This document shows positions 41,786-50,262 of a DNA stretch of 64,000 nt, one piece after another. The stretch spans positions 39,967 through 103,966 of the forward strand of contig JAPLAM010000055.1 in NCBI GenBank assembly GCA_026393275.1, in the 5' to 3' direction. The notes under the pieces are model-generated. The model made no database searches. It worked only from the letters and a program-made list of their open reading frames with translations, and was not told the DNA's origin. Source of the stretch: Arthrobacter sp. Lineage in GTDB: Bacteria; Actinomycetota; Actinomycetes; Actinomycetales; Micrococcaceae. The translations under genes and the position numbers were made by a program. Within the stretch, counting starts at the first letter, position 1; every line of letters starts with the position of its first letter.

Positions 41786-43177
41786 ATGCCCGAACCGGTG
41801 GAAGACAACTCAGCTGCCACTGCTGACAACTCAGGACAGCCTGAACTTCGCCGCCGCCGCGATCTCCGTCGCGCCGATGGCGAAACTGAAGCTGCCCGGA
41901 CAGGAACCATGCCGGTCGTCAACCCCCGCAGCGTGTCCGCGGAAACCACCGAACCCCCTGCCCGCCCGGCACCACCGCGCAGCAGCTCCTGGGCCCAGGC
42001 CGCGGAGGCCGCCGACGAGCGCTTTGGAAACCCGGTCACCGGAACCACCCCGGTGATCATCCAGGCCCCGCCCGCGCCGCAACAGTCCGCACCGCAACAG
42101 CCGGCCGCCCCGCCGACGTCGGCCCCCGCCGCTCCGGCAACAATCGAGGAAGAGCACCTCCCCGACTCCGCCGCCGCCGTCGTGCCCCCGCTGCCCACCC
42201 GCGCCACCCGGTCCGCGAGCCGATCCGCCGCGCTGGCCAATTCCCCGGTGACGGACTTCATCAGCTCGCCCGGACTCTTTGTCCGGGAACAGAAGCCGCG
42301 GCCGGTCGGCGGGTTCCGTGGGGCCCTCTACAAGATGACGGGCGGCGGCCTGAACCTGGGCCCGAGCGCCCGGCAGCGCGAAGAGGACGAACTGGCGCGC
42401 AGGATCTCCCGCCAGCTTCAGGGCAGCTACAACACGGCCGTGTTGAGCCTCAAGGGCGGCATCGGCAAGACGTCCACCACCGTCGGCGTCGGACTGACCC
42501 TGGCCGAATACCGTGGCGACCCGCCGTGCGCCATCGACGCCAACCCCGACTCGGGCGACCTTGTGGAGCGCGCCCTCGGCGAGGGAATCTACCAGCAGCA
42601 GGCCCCGCGGACCATCAGCGACCTGCTCCGCAACGTCGAGTCCATCGATTCCCTGACCGCGTTGGCCCGGTACATGCACCACGCCGGCCGCCTGCACCTG
42701 ATCGCCGGGGAACAGGATCCGGAGGTGTCCGACTCGCTCACCGCGGAGGAGTACCTGCGCATCCGCAAGCTCATCTCCGGGTACTACTCCGTGGCCCTGA
42801 CCGACTGCGGCACCGGCGTCACGCACAACGCCATGAGCGGGATCCTGCAGTCCGCCGACAACCTCATCATCGCGGCTGGCTACGCCGTCAGCGGCGCCAA
42901 GCGGGCCCGGAGCACCCTGCACTGGCTCGCCGGCCACGGCTACGAGGAGCTGGCGCGCAACGCCGTCGTGGTCATCACGGACAAGGACGAAGTCTCCTCC
43001 CGGGTGGACAAGGATGCCATCGAGGACCACCTCTCGGGCATCTGCCGCCAGCTGATCGCCGTCCCGCATGACCGGGGAGTGGCCGACGGCGACCTGGTCA
43101 CCCTTGACTCACTCCGGCCCGAGACCCGTCGGGCGTACCGGGAAATCGCCGCCGCCATCGTCGACGGATATGTGTAG
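41786..43177 (+). CDS. MinD/ParA-type ATPase resembling EspI
   Basis: 463 residues. A long Pro/Ala/Thr-rich N-terminal half (about 1-165) precedes the ATPase domain, with deviant Walker A LSLKGGIGKTSTTVGVG (about 220-236), AIDANPDSGDLVER, LTDCGTGVTHNAMSGIL and VVITDKDEVSSRVDKD. The sequence pattern matches EspI-like MinD proteins associated with type VII secretion in mycobacteria. No EccC, EsxA or EsxB gene lies in the window, so its partner is elsewhere or its role differs. Followed within 16 nt by the GAF-ANTAR regulator. Confidence 0.8.
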   Translation: MPEPVEDNSAATADNSGQPELRRRRDLRRADGETEAARTGTMPVVNPRSVSAETTEPPARPAPPRSSSWAQAAEAADERFGNPVTGTTPVIIQAPPAPQQSAPQQPAAPPTSAPAAPATIEEEHLPDSAAAVVPPLPTRATRSASRSAALANSPVTDFISSPGLFVREQKPRPVGGFRGALYKMTGGGLNLGPSARQREEDELARRISRQLQGSYNTAVLSLKGGIGKTSTTVGVGLTLAEYRGDPPCAIDANPDSGDLVERALGEGIYQQQAPRTISDLLRNVESIDSLTALARYMHHAGRLHLIAGEQDPEVSDSLTAEEYLRIRKLISGYYSVALTDCGTGVTHNAMSGILQSADNLIIAAGYAVSGAKRARSTLHWLAGHGYEELARNAVVVITDKDEVSSRVDKDAIEDHLSGICRQLIAVPHDRGVADGDLVTLDSLRPETRRAYREIAAAIVDGYV

Positions 43178-43193
43178 GGACTACATTTAGGCC

Positions 43194-43928
43194 ATGAGCA
43201 AGTACGCCGGGGACGACGCCGCTGTCCAGCTGCAGGACCTAATTGCTGACACCGAAAACGTCGAAGACTTCCTCCAACGCCTCTCGGAGTTCTCCGCTGC
43301 GACGCTAAGCCATTCCGTCGGCGCGGACATCGAATGCGGCGTGACGCTGCAGCGCCGGAAGAAGACCATGACCGTCGCCGGCAGCAGCAACAACGCGGTG
43401 GTGCTGGACCGGATCGAGCAAAGCCTGGGCGAGGGCCCCTGCATCGAGGCGTTGCGGACCCGCGGGATCGTGCTCCTCGCCAACGTCGACACCGATCCGC
43501 GCTGGCCCGAGTACCAGCAACAGCTCGCCGCCCACGGCTGCCGCAGCACCCTCGGAGTCCCGCTGGAAATCGGTGAGGACTCGGCCGCCGCGTTGAACTT
43601 TTTCGCCTCCTCGACCGGCGTCTACACGGCGCCCATCGTGGCCGAGGCGGCCGGATTCGCCGACCTGGCCGGGCGCGCGCTGCGCCTCGCCGTGCGGATC
43701 GGGGCCGCGCAGTCCCGCGCCGAGGACCTGCAGGCAGCGATGGAACGCCGCACCACCATTGACCTGGCCTGCGGCGTCGTGATGGCGCAGAACCGGTGCT
43801 CGCAGGACGAAGCGATGAGCATCCTCACCCGGGTTTCCAGCAACCGGAACCAGAAGCTCCGTGACGTCGCAGCGGACGTGCTGAAGAACCTCACGGGTGA
43901 GGAAGTCCGCACCCACTTCGACGCCTGA
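43194..43928 (+). CDS. GAF and ANTAR domain protein (RNA-binding antiterminator)
   Basis: 244 residues. GAF sensor domain (about 30-170: CGVTLQRRKKTMTVAGSSNNAV, CRSTLGVPLEIGE) and a C-terminal ANTAR domain (about 183-238: TIDLACGVVMAQNRCSQDEAMSILTRVSSNRNQKLRDVA). ANTAR proteins bind paired hairpins in nascent mRNA and prevent termination. GAF domains sense small ligands or redox state. The target RNA and ligand are unknown. Probably in an operon with the MinD-like gene (16 nt). Confidence 0.9.
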   Translation: MSKYAGDDAAVQLQDLIADTENVEDFLQRLSEFSAATLSHSVGADIECGVTLQRRKKTMTVAGSSNNAVVLDRIEQSLGEGPCIEALRTRGIVLLANVDTDPRWPEYQQQLAAHGCRSTLGVPLEIGEDSAAALNFFASSTGVYTAPIVAEAAGFADLAGRALRLAVRIGAAQSRAEDLQAAMERRTTIDLACGVVMAQNRCSQDEAMSILTRVSSNRNQKLRDVAADVLKNLTGEEVRTHFDA

Positions 43929-44021
43929 CGCTCCGGCGGGTTGGCAAAGGCAATGTGACGAGCCGGCGCGGGAACGAATGGTGGTTTCGTTGGCACGGGT
44001 CGCGTACGGCAGAATTGGGGC

Positions 44022-45539
44022 ATGCGAATCGCTTTACTAGGGGACGTCGGCCAGCCCGTTTATCACGTGGGAGACGAGGGCATGGCCCATGCCTGTGTGG
44101 ATGAGTTGGCGGCCCGCGGGCACCAGGACGTGCTGCTGCTGACTCGAAACGTGCAGGAGACTCAGCGCCGATTCGGTAAGGCCGCAGTGCCCACTCTGCA
44201 GTTCCCCTGGCCGCCTGAGGAGCGTGCCGAGTACCTGGACCGAGTCATCCGGGCAGCGCACGGGGACCGGAACGCCTTGCCAGCAAACGACCCGGCTTGG
44301 GCGCTCGTAGCGGCCATGCGGAGCTGTGATGCGTTGCTGATCGCCGGCGGCGGGAACATGAATTCGCTCTACGGCTGGCTGCTCTATGAACGAGCCGCCG
44401 TCGCCGGGATCGCCCGGGCACTGGAACTGCCCGTCGTCATTGCCGGCCAGACTTTAGGTCCCGTTCTGTATGGCCGCGACCGCGAAGTCGCATCTGAACT
44501 GCTGGCGCGGGCGTCCCTGGTCGGCGCCCGCGAGTCGTCCTCTCTAACGTTGGGACGACAACTGGCAGGTGGCGACCAGAACAAGGTGGCATCCTGTTTG
44601 GACGATGCGTCGTTCTATGCAAGCAAGTCCGCCGCGAAGGCGGAGCCGGTCAGCGTCAGCGACTCCGCGGTCCCCAGCGGAGGGTATATCGCGGCCACCT
44701 TCTCGGGCGGCCACGGTCCAATAGACCGGGAGACCTACGTCAAGACCGTTGCCGCGGCGTTGGACCAGGCGGCGCTGGCTACCGGATGCACCGTCGTACT
44801 GCTGGCTCACATGAGCACCCCGGGCATGGGCGACGGCGACGAAGCGATGCATGCCGAAATCGCAGCCGCCATGAAGACCCCAGTCGGGCTGCCGCCGATT
44901 CTGTCAGCCGAAGACACGGCTGCCCTGACCGCAGGCGCCTCCTTGGTCATTACCTCGCGCTACCACCCGGTGATCTTCGCCCTGGACGCGGAACTCCCGG
45001 TGGTGGCGCTGGCGTGCGAGGACTACAGCTACACCCGCCTGAACGGGGCTCTCCGGAACTGGGGTTTGGGCCCGCTGGCCCTCACCCTTCCATCACTATT
45101 CGATGGCACTTTCGGCTCGGCGGTTGAGGAAGCCTGGAAGCGGCGCGATGACATCTCGGCCCACTTGTCAGAGGTCCGGCCAGCCAAAACGGCAGATTTC
45201 GCCCGTTGGTGGGACCGGGTCAGCGCAGCGTTGGCAGGAGCCGACCATAGCGCGTTCGCCAGCGCCGACCACGCGCCCGCCGTTCCCCGGGAGGCCTTGT
45301 CCTTCTACGGTGCCTGGGTCAAGGATGCCGACCTCAGTAAGGCTCTCTTCCTGTCTCAGTCAGCCGAAACGGCGGAGCTCAGGGTGGAACGGGACCACCT
45401 CACGGGCCGTCTCGAGGCCGCGATGAGGGACCGTGACGTGGCTAGGGAGCGATTAGAGAACTGGCTAGACTCGCGGAGCTACGCTCTCATCCGCAAATTG
45501 GCACCAATCCGGACTCTCGTTGGGAAATTAGTGAAATGA
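44022..45539 (+). CDS. polysaccharide pyruvyl transferase family protein
   Basis: 505 residues. RIALLGDVGQPVYHVGDEGMAHACVDEL at the start, ALLIAGGGNMNSLYG, PVVIAGQTLGPV, ASLVGARESSS and ASLVITSRYHPVIFALDAELPVVALACEDYSYTRLNG give the CsaB/WcaK-like fold. The C-terminal about 90 residues include a coiled-coil (ETAELRVERDHLTGRLEAAM). It probably adds pyruvyl ketals to surface sugars. Overlaps the next gene by 4 nt. The base composition is visibly less GC-rich at third positions than the neighbours, so the pair may be transferred. Confidence 0.82.
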   Translation: MRIALLGDVGQPVYHVGDEGMAHACVDELAARGHQDVLLLTRNVQETQRRFGKAAVPTLQFPWPPEERAEYLDRVIRAAHGDRNALPANDPAWALVAAMRSCDALLIAGGGNMNSLYGWLLYERAAVAGIARALELPVVIAGQTLGPVLYGRDREVASELLARASLVGARESSSLTLGRQLAGGDQNKVASCLDDASFYASKSAAKAEPVSVSDSAVPSGGYIAATFSGGHGPIDRETYVKTVAAALDQAALATGCTVVLLAHMSTPGMGDGDEAMHAEIAAAMKTPVGLPPILSAEDTAALTAGASLVITSRYHPVIFALDAELPVVALACEDYSYTRLNGALRNWGLGPLALTLPSLFDGTFGSAVEEAWKRRDDISAHLSEVRPAKTADFARWWDRVSAALAGADHSAFASADHAPAVPREALSFYGAWVKDADLSKALFLSQSAETAELRVERDHLTGRLEAAMRDRDVARERLENWLDSRSYALIRKLAPIRTLVGKLVK

Positions 45540-46525
45540 CAATTGGATCATCCCCCTCTGTTGCGATCATCATGCGGACGAAGAATCGGCCGGTGCTCTT
45601 TGAGCGCGCCGTTCGCGACGTATTGGGGCAGACCTTCAAGGACTGGATTCTGGTCGTTGTTAATGACGGAGGTAACGTCGCGGAGGTAAACTCCGTGATC
45701 GATCGCTACCGGCAGGAGCTTGATGGCCGGGTGAGGATCCATAGTCATCAAGTAAGCCTGGGAATGGAGGCCGCGTCGAACGTAGGCATCCTTGGGAGCG
45801 AATCGGAATTCATCGCCATCCACGACGACGACGATACCTGGCATACCGACTTCCTGACGCGAACCGTCAACCACCTGCGCACGTCGAATGATGCTGGCGT
45901 GGGGGTGCGGACCGAAATCGTTTTCGAGAAGCTCGGGGGCGACCGAATTACCGAGGTCAGCCGGGAAGTCTTCGAACCCGCTATCCGTGCCATCACTCTA
46001 TTCGATACGTTGCGCTCGAACCGGTGTGTCCCGATTTCGCTACTGTACCGTCGTTCGGTCCACGACCACGTCGGTTACTACGACGAGGCTTTGGACGTCG
46101 TCGGTGACTGGGAGTTCCAGCTCCGGATGCTACAGAACCACCAGATTGGGTTCCTCGATGGGGTGCCCCTGGCATTTTGGCACCAGCGGAGGGATGCTAC
46201 CGGGGATCTCGGCAACAGTGTCATCGTCGCCGACACTGCGCATCGAACCTTCGACCGCGCTGTGCGGGAAAAATACTTGCAGGAGTATGTCTCGGAGGTC
46301 GGCCTCGGCGGCCTGCTGTACCTTACGAGGCACCATGACGCGGACATAGACCACTTCCACCACCGGCAGAACTATTCTGAGGATCTGCTGCGGGAGCTCG
46401 TCGAGAGGTCCGCGCGGACCGAAGAGCGGCTCAGGTCCCTTGAGGCGGCCATAAGCGACGCAAGCCTGGTCAGCCTTCTGCGCCGTCGCTACCGCAGGGT
46501 GAAGGACCGGCTTCGAGGGGCATAG
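45536..46525 (+). CDS. family-2 glycosyltransferase
   Basis: 329 residues of GT-A fold: SVAIIMRTKNRPVLFERAVRDVLGQTFKDWILVVVNDGG, then the metal-binding acidic run IAIHDDDDTWHTDFL and a GDWEFQLRML acceptor motif. A C-terminal coiled-coil and basic tail (RRRYRRVKDRLRG) may hold it at the membrane. The ATGA overlap with the pyruvyltransferase indicates one pathway for a surface glycan. Donor and acceptor are unknown. Confidence 0.87.
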   Translation: MTIGSSPSVAIIMRTKNRPVLFERAVRDVLGQTFKDWILVVVNDGGNVAEVNSVIDRYRQELDGRVRIHSHQVSLGMEAASNVGILGSESEFIAIHDDDDTWHTDFLTRTVNHLRTSNDAGVGVRTEIVFEKLGGDRITEVSREVFEPAIRAITLFDTLRSNRCVPISLLYRRSVHDHVGYYDEALDVVGDWEFQLRMLQNHQIGFLDGVPLAFWHQRRDATGDLGNSVIVADTAHRTFDRAVREKYLQEYVSEVGLGGLLYLTRHHDADIDHFHHRQNYSEDLLRELVERSARTEERLRSLEAAISDASLVSLLRRRYRRVKDRLRGA

Positions 46526-46554
46526 CGCGGCCTCCCGGCCCTAGGATGAAGGGG

Positions 46555-47769
46555 ATGACCACCACGCGCCCCGCCGCTTTCAGCCTCCGCAGCATCGCCG
46601 TCCCCGCCTTCGGCCCGGCACTGCTGTTCAGCATTGGCGAAGGCGCGATCCTGCCGGTTGTTGCGCTGTCCGCCCGTCAGCTCGGCGCGTCGGTGGCCGT
46701 CGCGGCGCTGATCGTGACACTGATCGGGCTCGGGTCATGGTTCTTCAATCTCCCGGCGTCGCTCATCACGTTGAAATTCGGTGAGCGCTGGGCGATCGTC
46801 GGCGCCGCCGCCGCGAGCGCCGCCGCCCTCGCCGCCGCCGCACTGGCTCCGCTGGAACAAGACGGAATCTGGCTGCTGGCCGCGTCGATGGTGGTCGTCG
46901 GCATGGCCGCCAGCGTGTTCAGCCTGGCCCGGCAAAAGTACCTGACCGAGGCCGTACCCGTCATGCTCCGAGCCCGGGCGCTGTCCACCCTGGGCGGGGT
47001 CAACCGGATCGGCATCTTCATCGGCCCCTTCATCGGCGCTGCGGTCATGCAGTTCGGCGGCATCACTGCCGCCTACTGGGCCGGCGTGGTGGCAATGGCG
47101 GCGGCCGCGGCGCTGTCCGTGACCATCCCTGACCTCGTCGCGGCGCCCGGCCCGGCGGACGGCACCACCGCGGGGCAGCCCACGCTGCGCAGCGTCGCGG
47201 CCTCGCACGCCGGCGTGTTCCTCAGCGTTGGCCTGGGCGTGCTGCTGCTCAGCGCACTGCGTGCGTCCCGGCAGGTGGTGATTCCGCTCTGGGCCGATCA
47301 CCTCGGCCTGGACGCCACCCACGCGTCGCTGATCTACGGCATTTCCGGGGCCATTGACATGCTGGTGTTCTATCCGGCCGGCAAGCTGATGGACCGCAAG
47401 GGCCGACAGTGGGTGGCAGTGCCGTCCACGCTCATCATGGGCACGGCGATGCTGCTGATCCCACTCAGCACCGGGTTCGTGGGCCTGATGCTGGCCGCTC
47501 TCCTGATCGGGTTCGGCAACGGCATCAGCTCCGGGCTGAATATGACCCTCGGCGCCGACTTCTCGCCGGACAACGGCCGCGGCCAGTTCCTCGGGATCTG
47601 GAGGTTCATGGCCGACGCCGGCGCCACCGGCGGCCCGGTACTGCTCTCCGGCGTCACTGCCGCGGTTTCGTTGGGGGCCGGGGTGGCTGCCACCGGCGTG
47701 CTCGGGTTCGCCGCTGCGGCCGTCTTTGCCATCACCATCCCCCGGCTCAGGCACCGGCGCAACTACTAA
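46555..47769 (+). CDS. MFS transporter
   Basis: 404 residues with about 12 hydrophobic helices. LVTLIGLGSWFFNLPASLITLKFGERWAIVG holds the loop 2-3 region, and VFYPAGKLMDRKGRQWVAVPS is the repeat of the A-motif (D-R-K-G-R) in the second half. Probably an efflux pump for a small molecule. Substrate unknown. The ATG at 46555 has AGGA at 8-nt spacing and is preferred to the ATG at 46546. Confidence 0.85.
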   Translation: MTTTRPAAFSLRSIAVPAFGPALLFSIGEGAILPVVALSARQLGASVAVAALIVTLIGLGSWFFNLPASLITLKFGERWAIVGAAAASAAALAAAALAPLEQDGIWLLAASMVVVGMAASVFSLARQKYLTEAVPVMLRARALSTLGGVNRIGIFIGPFIGAAVMQFGGITAAYWAGVVAMAAAAALSVTIPDLVAAPGPADGTTAGQPTLRSVAASHAGVFLSVGLGVLLLSALRASRQVVIPLWADHLGLDATHASLIYGISGAIDMLVFYPAGKLMDRKGRQWVAVPSTLIMGTAMLLIPLSTGFVGLMLAALLIGFGNGISSGLNMTLGADFSPDNGRGQFLGIWRFMADAGATGGPVLLSGVTAAVSLGAGVAATGVLGFAAAAVFAITIPRLRHRRNY

Positions 47770-47801
47770 GGCTTCGGCACACGCTCCGAGCGGGGCCTGC
47801 G

Positions 47802-48779
47802 TCAGGCGCCGGCGACACGCCGGCGTCCGGCGGCATGGCCAAACAACCACACGCCGGCGACGGTGGCGAGGTAGCCGGCAATGACGATCAGCGAGGTGCC
47901 GGCCCAGAAGTAGTTTGTGGTGCTGCCTTCCTGGCCCGGTCCCGGGGCGATCTTCAGCAGCGAATAGGCGGCCACCGCGGCGGAGGCGAGGCCCCCGAGT
48001 ACCGGCAGGACGACCCACAGCCGGGCGGAAGCCCAGTGGCCGTTGTAGCCGTCCCAGACATTCCACCGGCGCCCGGTGCCCATGACCAACCAGCCCGCCG
48101 GCAGGGTGAATGCACCCACCACCAGGAATGCTGCCACCACGTCGGCGGGGCGGTGCCACTGGTTGATGAGCGTGGATACTCCGGTGGCGACGGCGAAGCT
48201 GCCGCCCAGGAAGCCGGCCAGCGGCCGCCAGCGCGGCGAGACCATCAGGAACACCACGGCCGCAGCCGAGGCCGCCAGGGTGGTGTGGCCCGACGGGAGG
48301 GAGTTGAGCTCCAGGGTTTCGATTCCGCGGAACGGCCGGTCCGGAACCAGGTCTTTGAGGATCTGCGTGGCGATGTTGGCCGCTGCCGCGGCCGTGACGG
48401 CGATGCCGGCGGCTGCCCACCGGCGGCGCGTCACGATGACAAAAAGGACCACCACCGACGCGATCACGACCGAGAGGGCGGGCAGCCAGTCCAGGAGTTG
48501 GGTGCTGGCCTTGCCGGCGGCGCCGTGGATCCCGACGGCCTCGACCAGCGCGGATTCGTCAATGAACTGTCCGGTGGTGGTACGCACGAAGAAGTAATAG
48601 GTGGCGGCGAGGGCCGCCGCACAGACAAGGGTGCCCAGCAGGAAGAACAACCCGGCGGCCCGCCCCGGGCCGCGCGGTTCCGGGGCCGGACGCCTTCCGG
48701 TGCCGTCCGAGGAGCGGACCCCCGAGGGCAGGTCCGCCGCTGTTTGCCTGTTGCTGCCTGGCTGCCGAAAACTCATCAT
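47802..48779 (-). CDS. PAP2-family membrane phosphatase
   Basis: 325 residues. Basic N-terminal 40 residues, then about seven membrane helices. Phosphatase motifs: KDLVPDRPF, SLPSGHTTLAASAAA (PSGH) and a third motif in STLINQWHRPADVVAAF with the catalytic His. Such enzymes dephosphorylate undecaprenyl pyrophosphate or lipid phosphates on the outer face of the membrane. Convergent with the MFS gene. Confidence 0.88.
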   Translation of the reverse strand: MMSFRQPGSNRQTAADLPSGVRSSDGTGRRPAPEPRGPGRAAGLFFLLGTLVCAAALAATYYFFVRTTTGQFIDESALVEAVGIHGAAGKASTQLLDWLPALSVVIASVVVLFVIVTRRRWAAAGIAVTAAAAANIATQILKDLVPDRPFRGIETLELNSLPSGHTTLAASAAAVVFLMVSPRWRPLAGFLGGSFAVATGVSTLINQWHRPADVVAAFLVVGAFTLPAGWLVMGTGRRWNVWDGYNGHWASARLWVVLPVLGGLASAAVAAYSLLKIAPGPGQEGSTTNYFWAGTSLIVIAGYLATVAGVWLFGHAAGRRRVAGA

Positions 48780-49122
48780 TACAGGGTCCCACAGAACGCT
48801 GCGGACCGTCCGCTGCCGGCACCGGCACCGGCGCTGCCCGTGGCCACGTAGCGACCGGCCCAAGACAGGTAGCGGCTACTCGTGTCCGGACCGGAGCCGC
48901 GTCCATAGACTTCCAGAACCCGCGCGGCTAGCCCCCGGGGGCGCTCCTTGGGCGGGCCGATGCAGACGAGTGTCCTAAAACAGGCGCTCACCCCCAGTCG
49001 ATGCCGGCCCGCCCAAGGACCCAGCGCCGGCTTCGACGTCACCCGTGCCGCCGCCACATCCGGGCCCGCCGGCCCCTCCGTTGGGCGGACCTCCCTGGCT
49101 GGCACGCCGGTAGAGTAAATAC
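48780..49122. other. 343-bp divergent intergenic region with a 14-bp inverted repeat
   Basis: Between the PAP2 and menC starts. Perfect arms ccttgggcgggccg (48946-48959) and cggcccgcccaagg (49005-49018) enclose 45 nt containing tgtcctaaaacagg. Flanking gcgct/agcgcc can extend the stem. It could be a structured leader or a terminator. No gene is seen. Confidence 0.55.
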
Positions 49123-50169
49123 ATGCCCAGCCCTGCCAAGACCGCACCACCTTCCGGCCTGAATCCCGGCGGCGTGGAAGAACTCCTGGACGCCGCCCGG
49201 GTGGTCAGCCTGCCGATGCGCGTGAAGTTCCGCGGCATCACCCAGCGCGAGGCCCTGCTGCTCCCCGGCCCGCTGGGCTGGGGGGAGTTCAGCCCCTTTC
49301 CCGAGTACGGCGACGCGGAGGCGTCCCGCTGGCTTGCCGCCGCCGTCGAAGCCGGCTGGCAGGGCTTCCCGGAGCGCCTGCGGGACAACATTCCGGTCAA
49401 CGCCACCGTTCCCGCGGTCGATGCCGTGCGGGTGCCGGACATCCTGGCCCGCTTCGGCCGGGTGGACGCCGTCAAGGTCAAGGTTGCCGAGCCCGGCCAG
49501 ACGCTCGACGACGACGCCGCCCGGGTAGCCGCCGTCCGCGCAGCGCTGCCGGATGCCGCGATCAGGGTCGATGCCAACGGCGGCTGGGACGTCCCCGAGG
49601 CCGTCGAGGCACTCGCCCGGCTGGCCGCCGTCGGGCTGGAGTACGCCGAACAGCCGGTCCCGGATATCGCCGGCCTCGCCGAGGTGCGCCGCAGGCTCCG
49701 GTCCGCGGGGGTTCCGGTGCTGATTGCCGCGGACGAGAGCGTCCGCAAGGAAGAGGACCCGCTCAAGGTGGCGCGCGCCGGCGCCGCGGACCTGATCGTG
49801 GTCAAGGTCGCACCCCTGGGCGGAGTGCGGCGCGCCCTCCGCATCGTGGCGCAGGCCGGCCTGCCCGCCGTGGTCAGTTCCGCCCTGGACACCTCGGTGG
49901 GGATCCGCGCCGGGCTGGCGCTTGCCGCGGCCCTGCCCGAACTGCCCTACGCCTGCGGGCTCGGGACCGTGTCGCTGCTCGCCGCCGACGTCACCCGGGA
50001 CTCCCTGGTCCCCGATGACGGTTCCATCCGGCTCCGCCATGTCGCCGCCGACCCCGCGTTGCTGGCCGAATACGCCGCGCCGCCGGAGCGCAGGGACTGG
50101 TGGCTGGACCGACTGCGGCGCACCTACGCCGTGCTCGCAGCAGCCACACCTGCAACATCCGTCCCCTGA
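49123..50169 (+). CDS. menC: o-succinylbenzoate synthase
   Basis: 348 residues of the enolase superfamily: LLLPGPLGWGEFSPFPEYGD, VDAVKVKVAEPG (the K-x-K catalytic lysine), IRVDANGGWDVPEA, EQPVPD, IAADESVRKEED and DLIVVKVAPLGGVR supply Lys and the Asp/Glu/Asp metal ligands. It dehydrates SHCHC to o-succinylbenzoate in menaquinone synthesis. Lies 2.3 kb before argS-menD on the same strand, with PhoX between. ATG at 49123. Confidence 0.92.
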   Translation: MPSPAKTAPPSGLNPGGVEELLDAARVVSLPMRVKFRGITQREALLLPGPLGWGEFSPFPEYGDAEASRWLAAAVEAGWQGFPERLRDNIPVNATVPAVDAVRVPDILARFGRVDAVKVKVAEPGQTLDDDAARVAAVRAALPDAAIRVDANGGWDVPEAVEALARLAAVGLEYAEQPVPDIAGLAEVRRRLRSAGVPVLIAADESVRKEEDPLKVARAGAADLIVVKVAPLGGVRRALRIVAQAGLPAVVSSALDTSVGIRAGLALAAALPELPYACGLGTVSLLAADVTRDSLVPDDGSIRLRHVAADPALLAEYAAPPERRDWWLDRLRRTYAVLAAATPATSVP

Positions 50170-50262
50170 GTTAACCGGCAATTCACCGACGGGACCTCTC
50201 CGCGTAGTCCGGCGCTGGAAGGGTGGCGGGGCATCATCCCCCGCTTTGGAAGGTCCCTATCC

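Noticed and set aside
41786..43177. Plasmid or chromosome ParA partition gene
   Set aside because: No ParB gene or parS-like repeats are adjacent, and the long Pro-rich N-terminus and motifs fit EspI-like proteins better.
44022..46525. Full capsule or exopolysaccharide gene cluster
   Set aside because: Only two glycan genes are present. No polymerase, flippase or chain-length gene is nearby.
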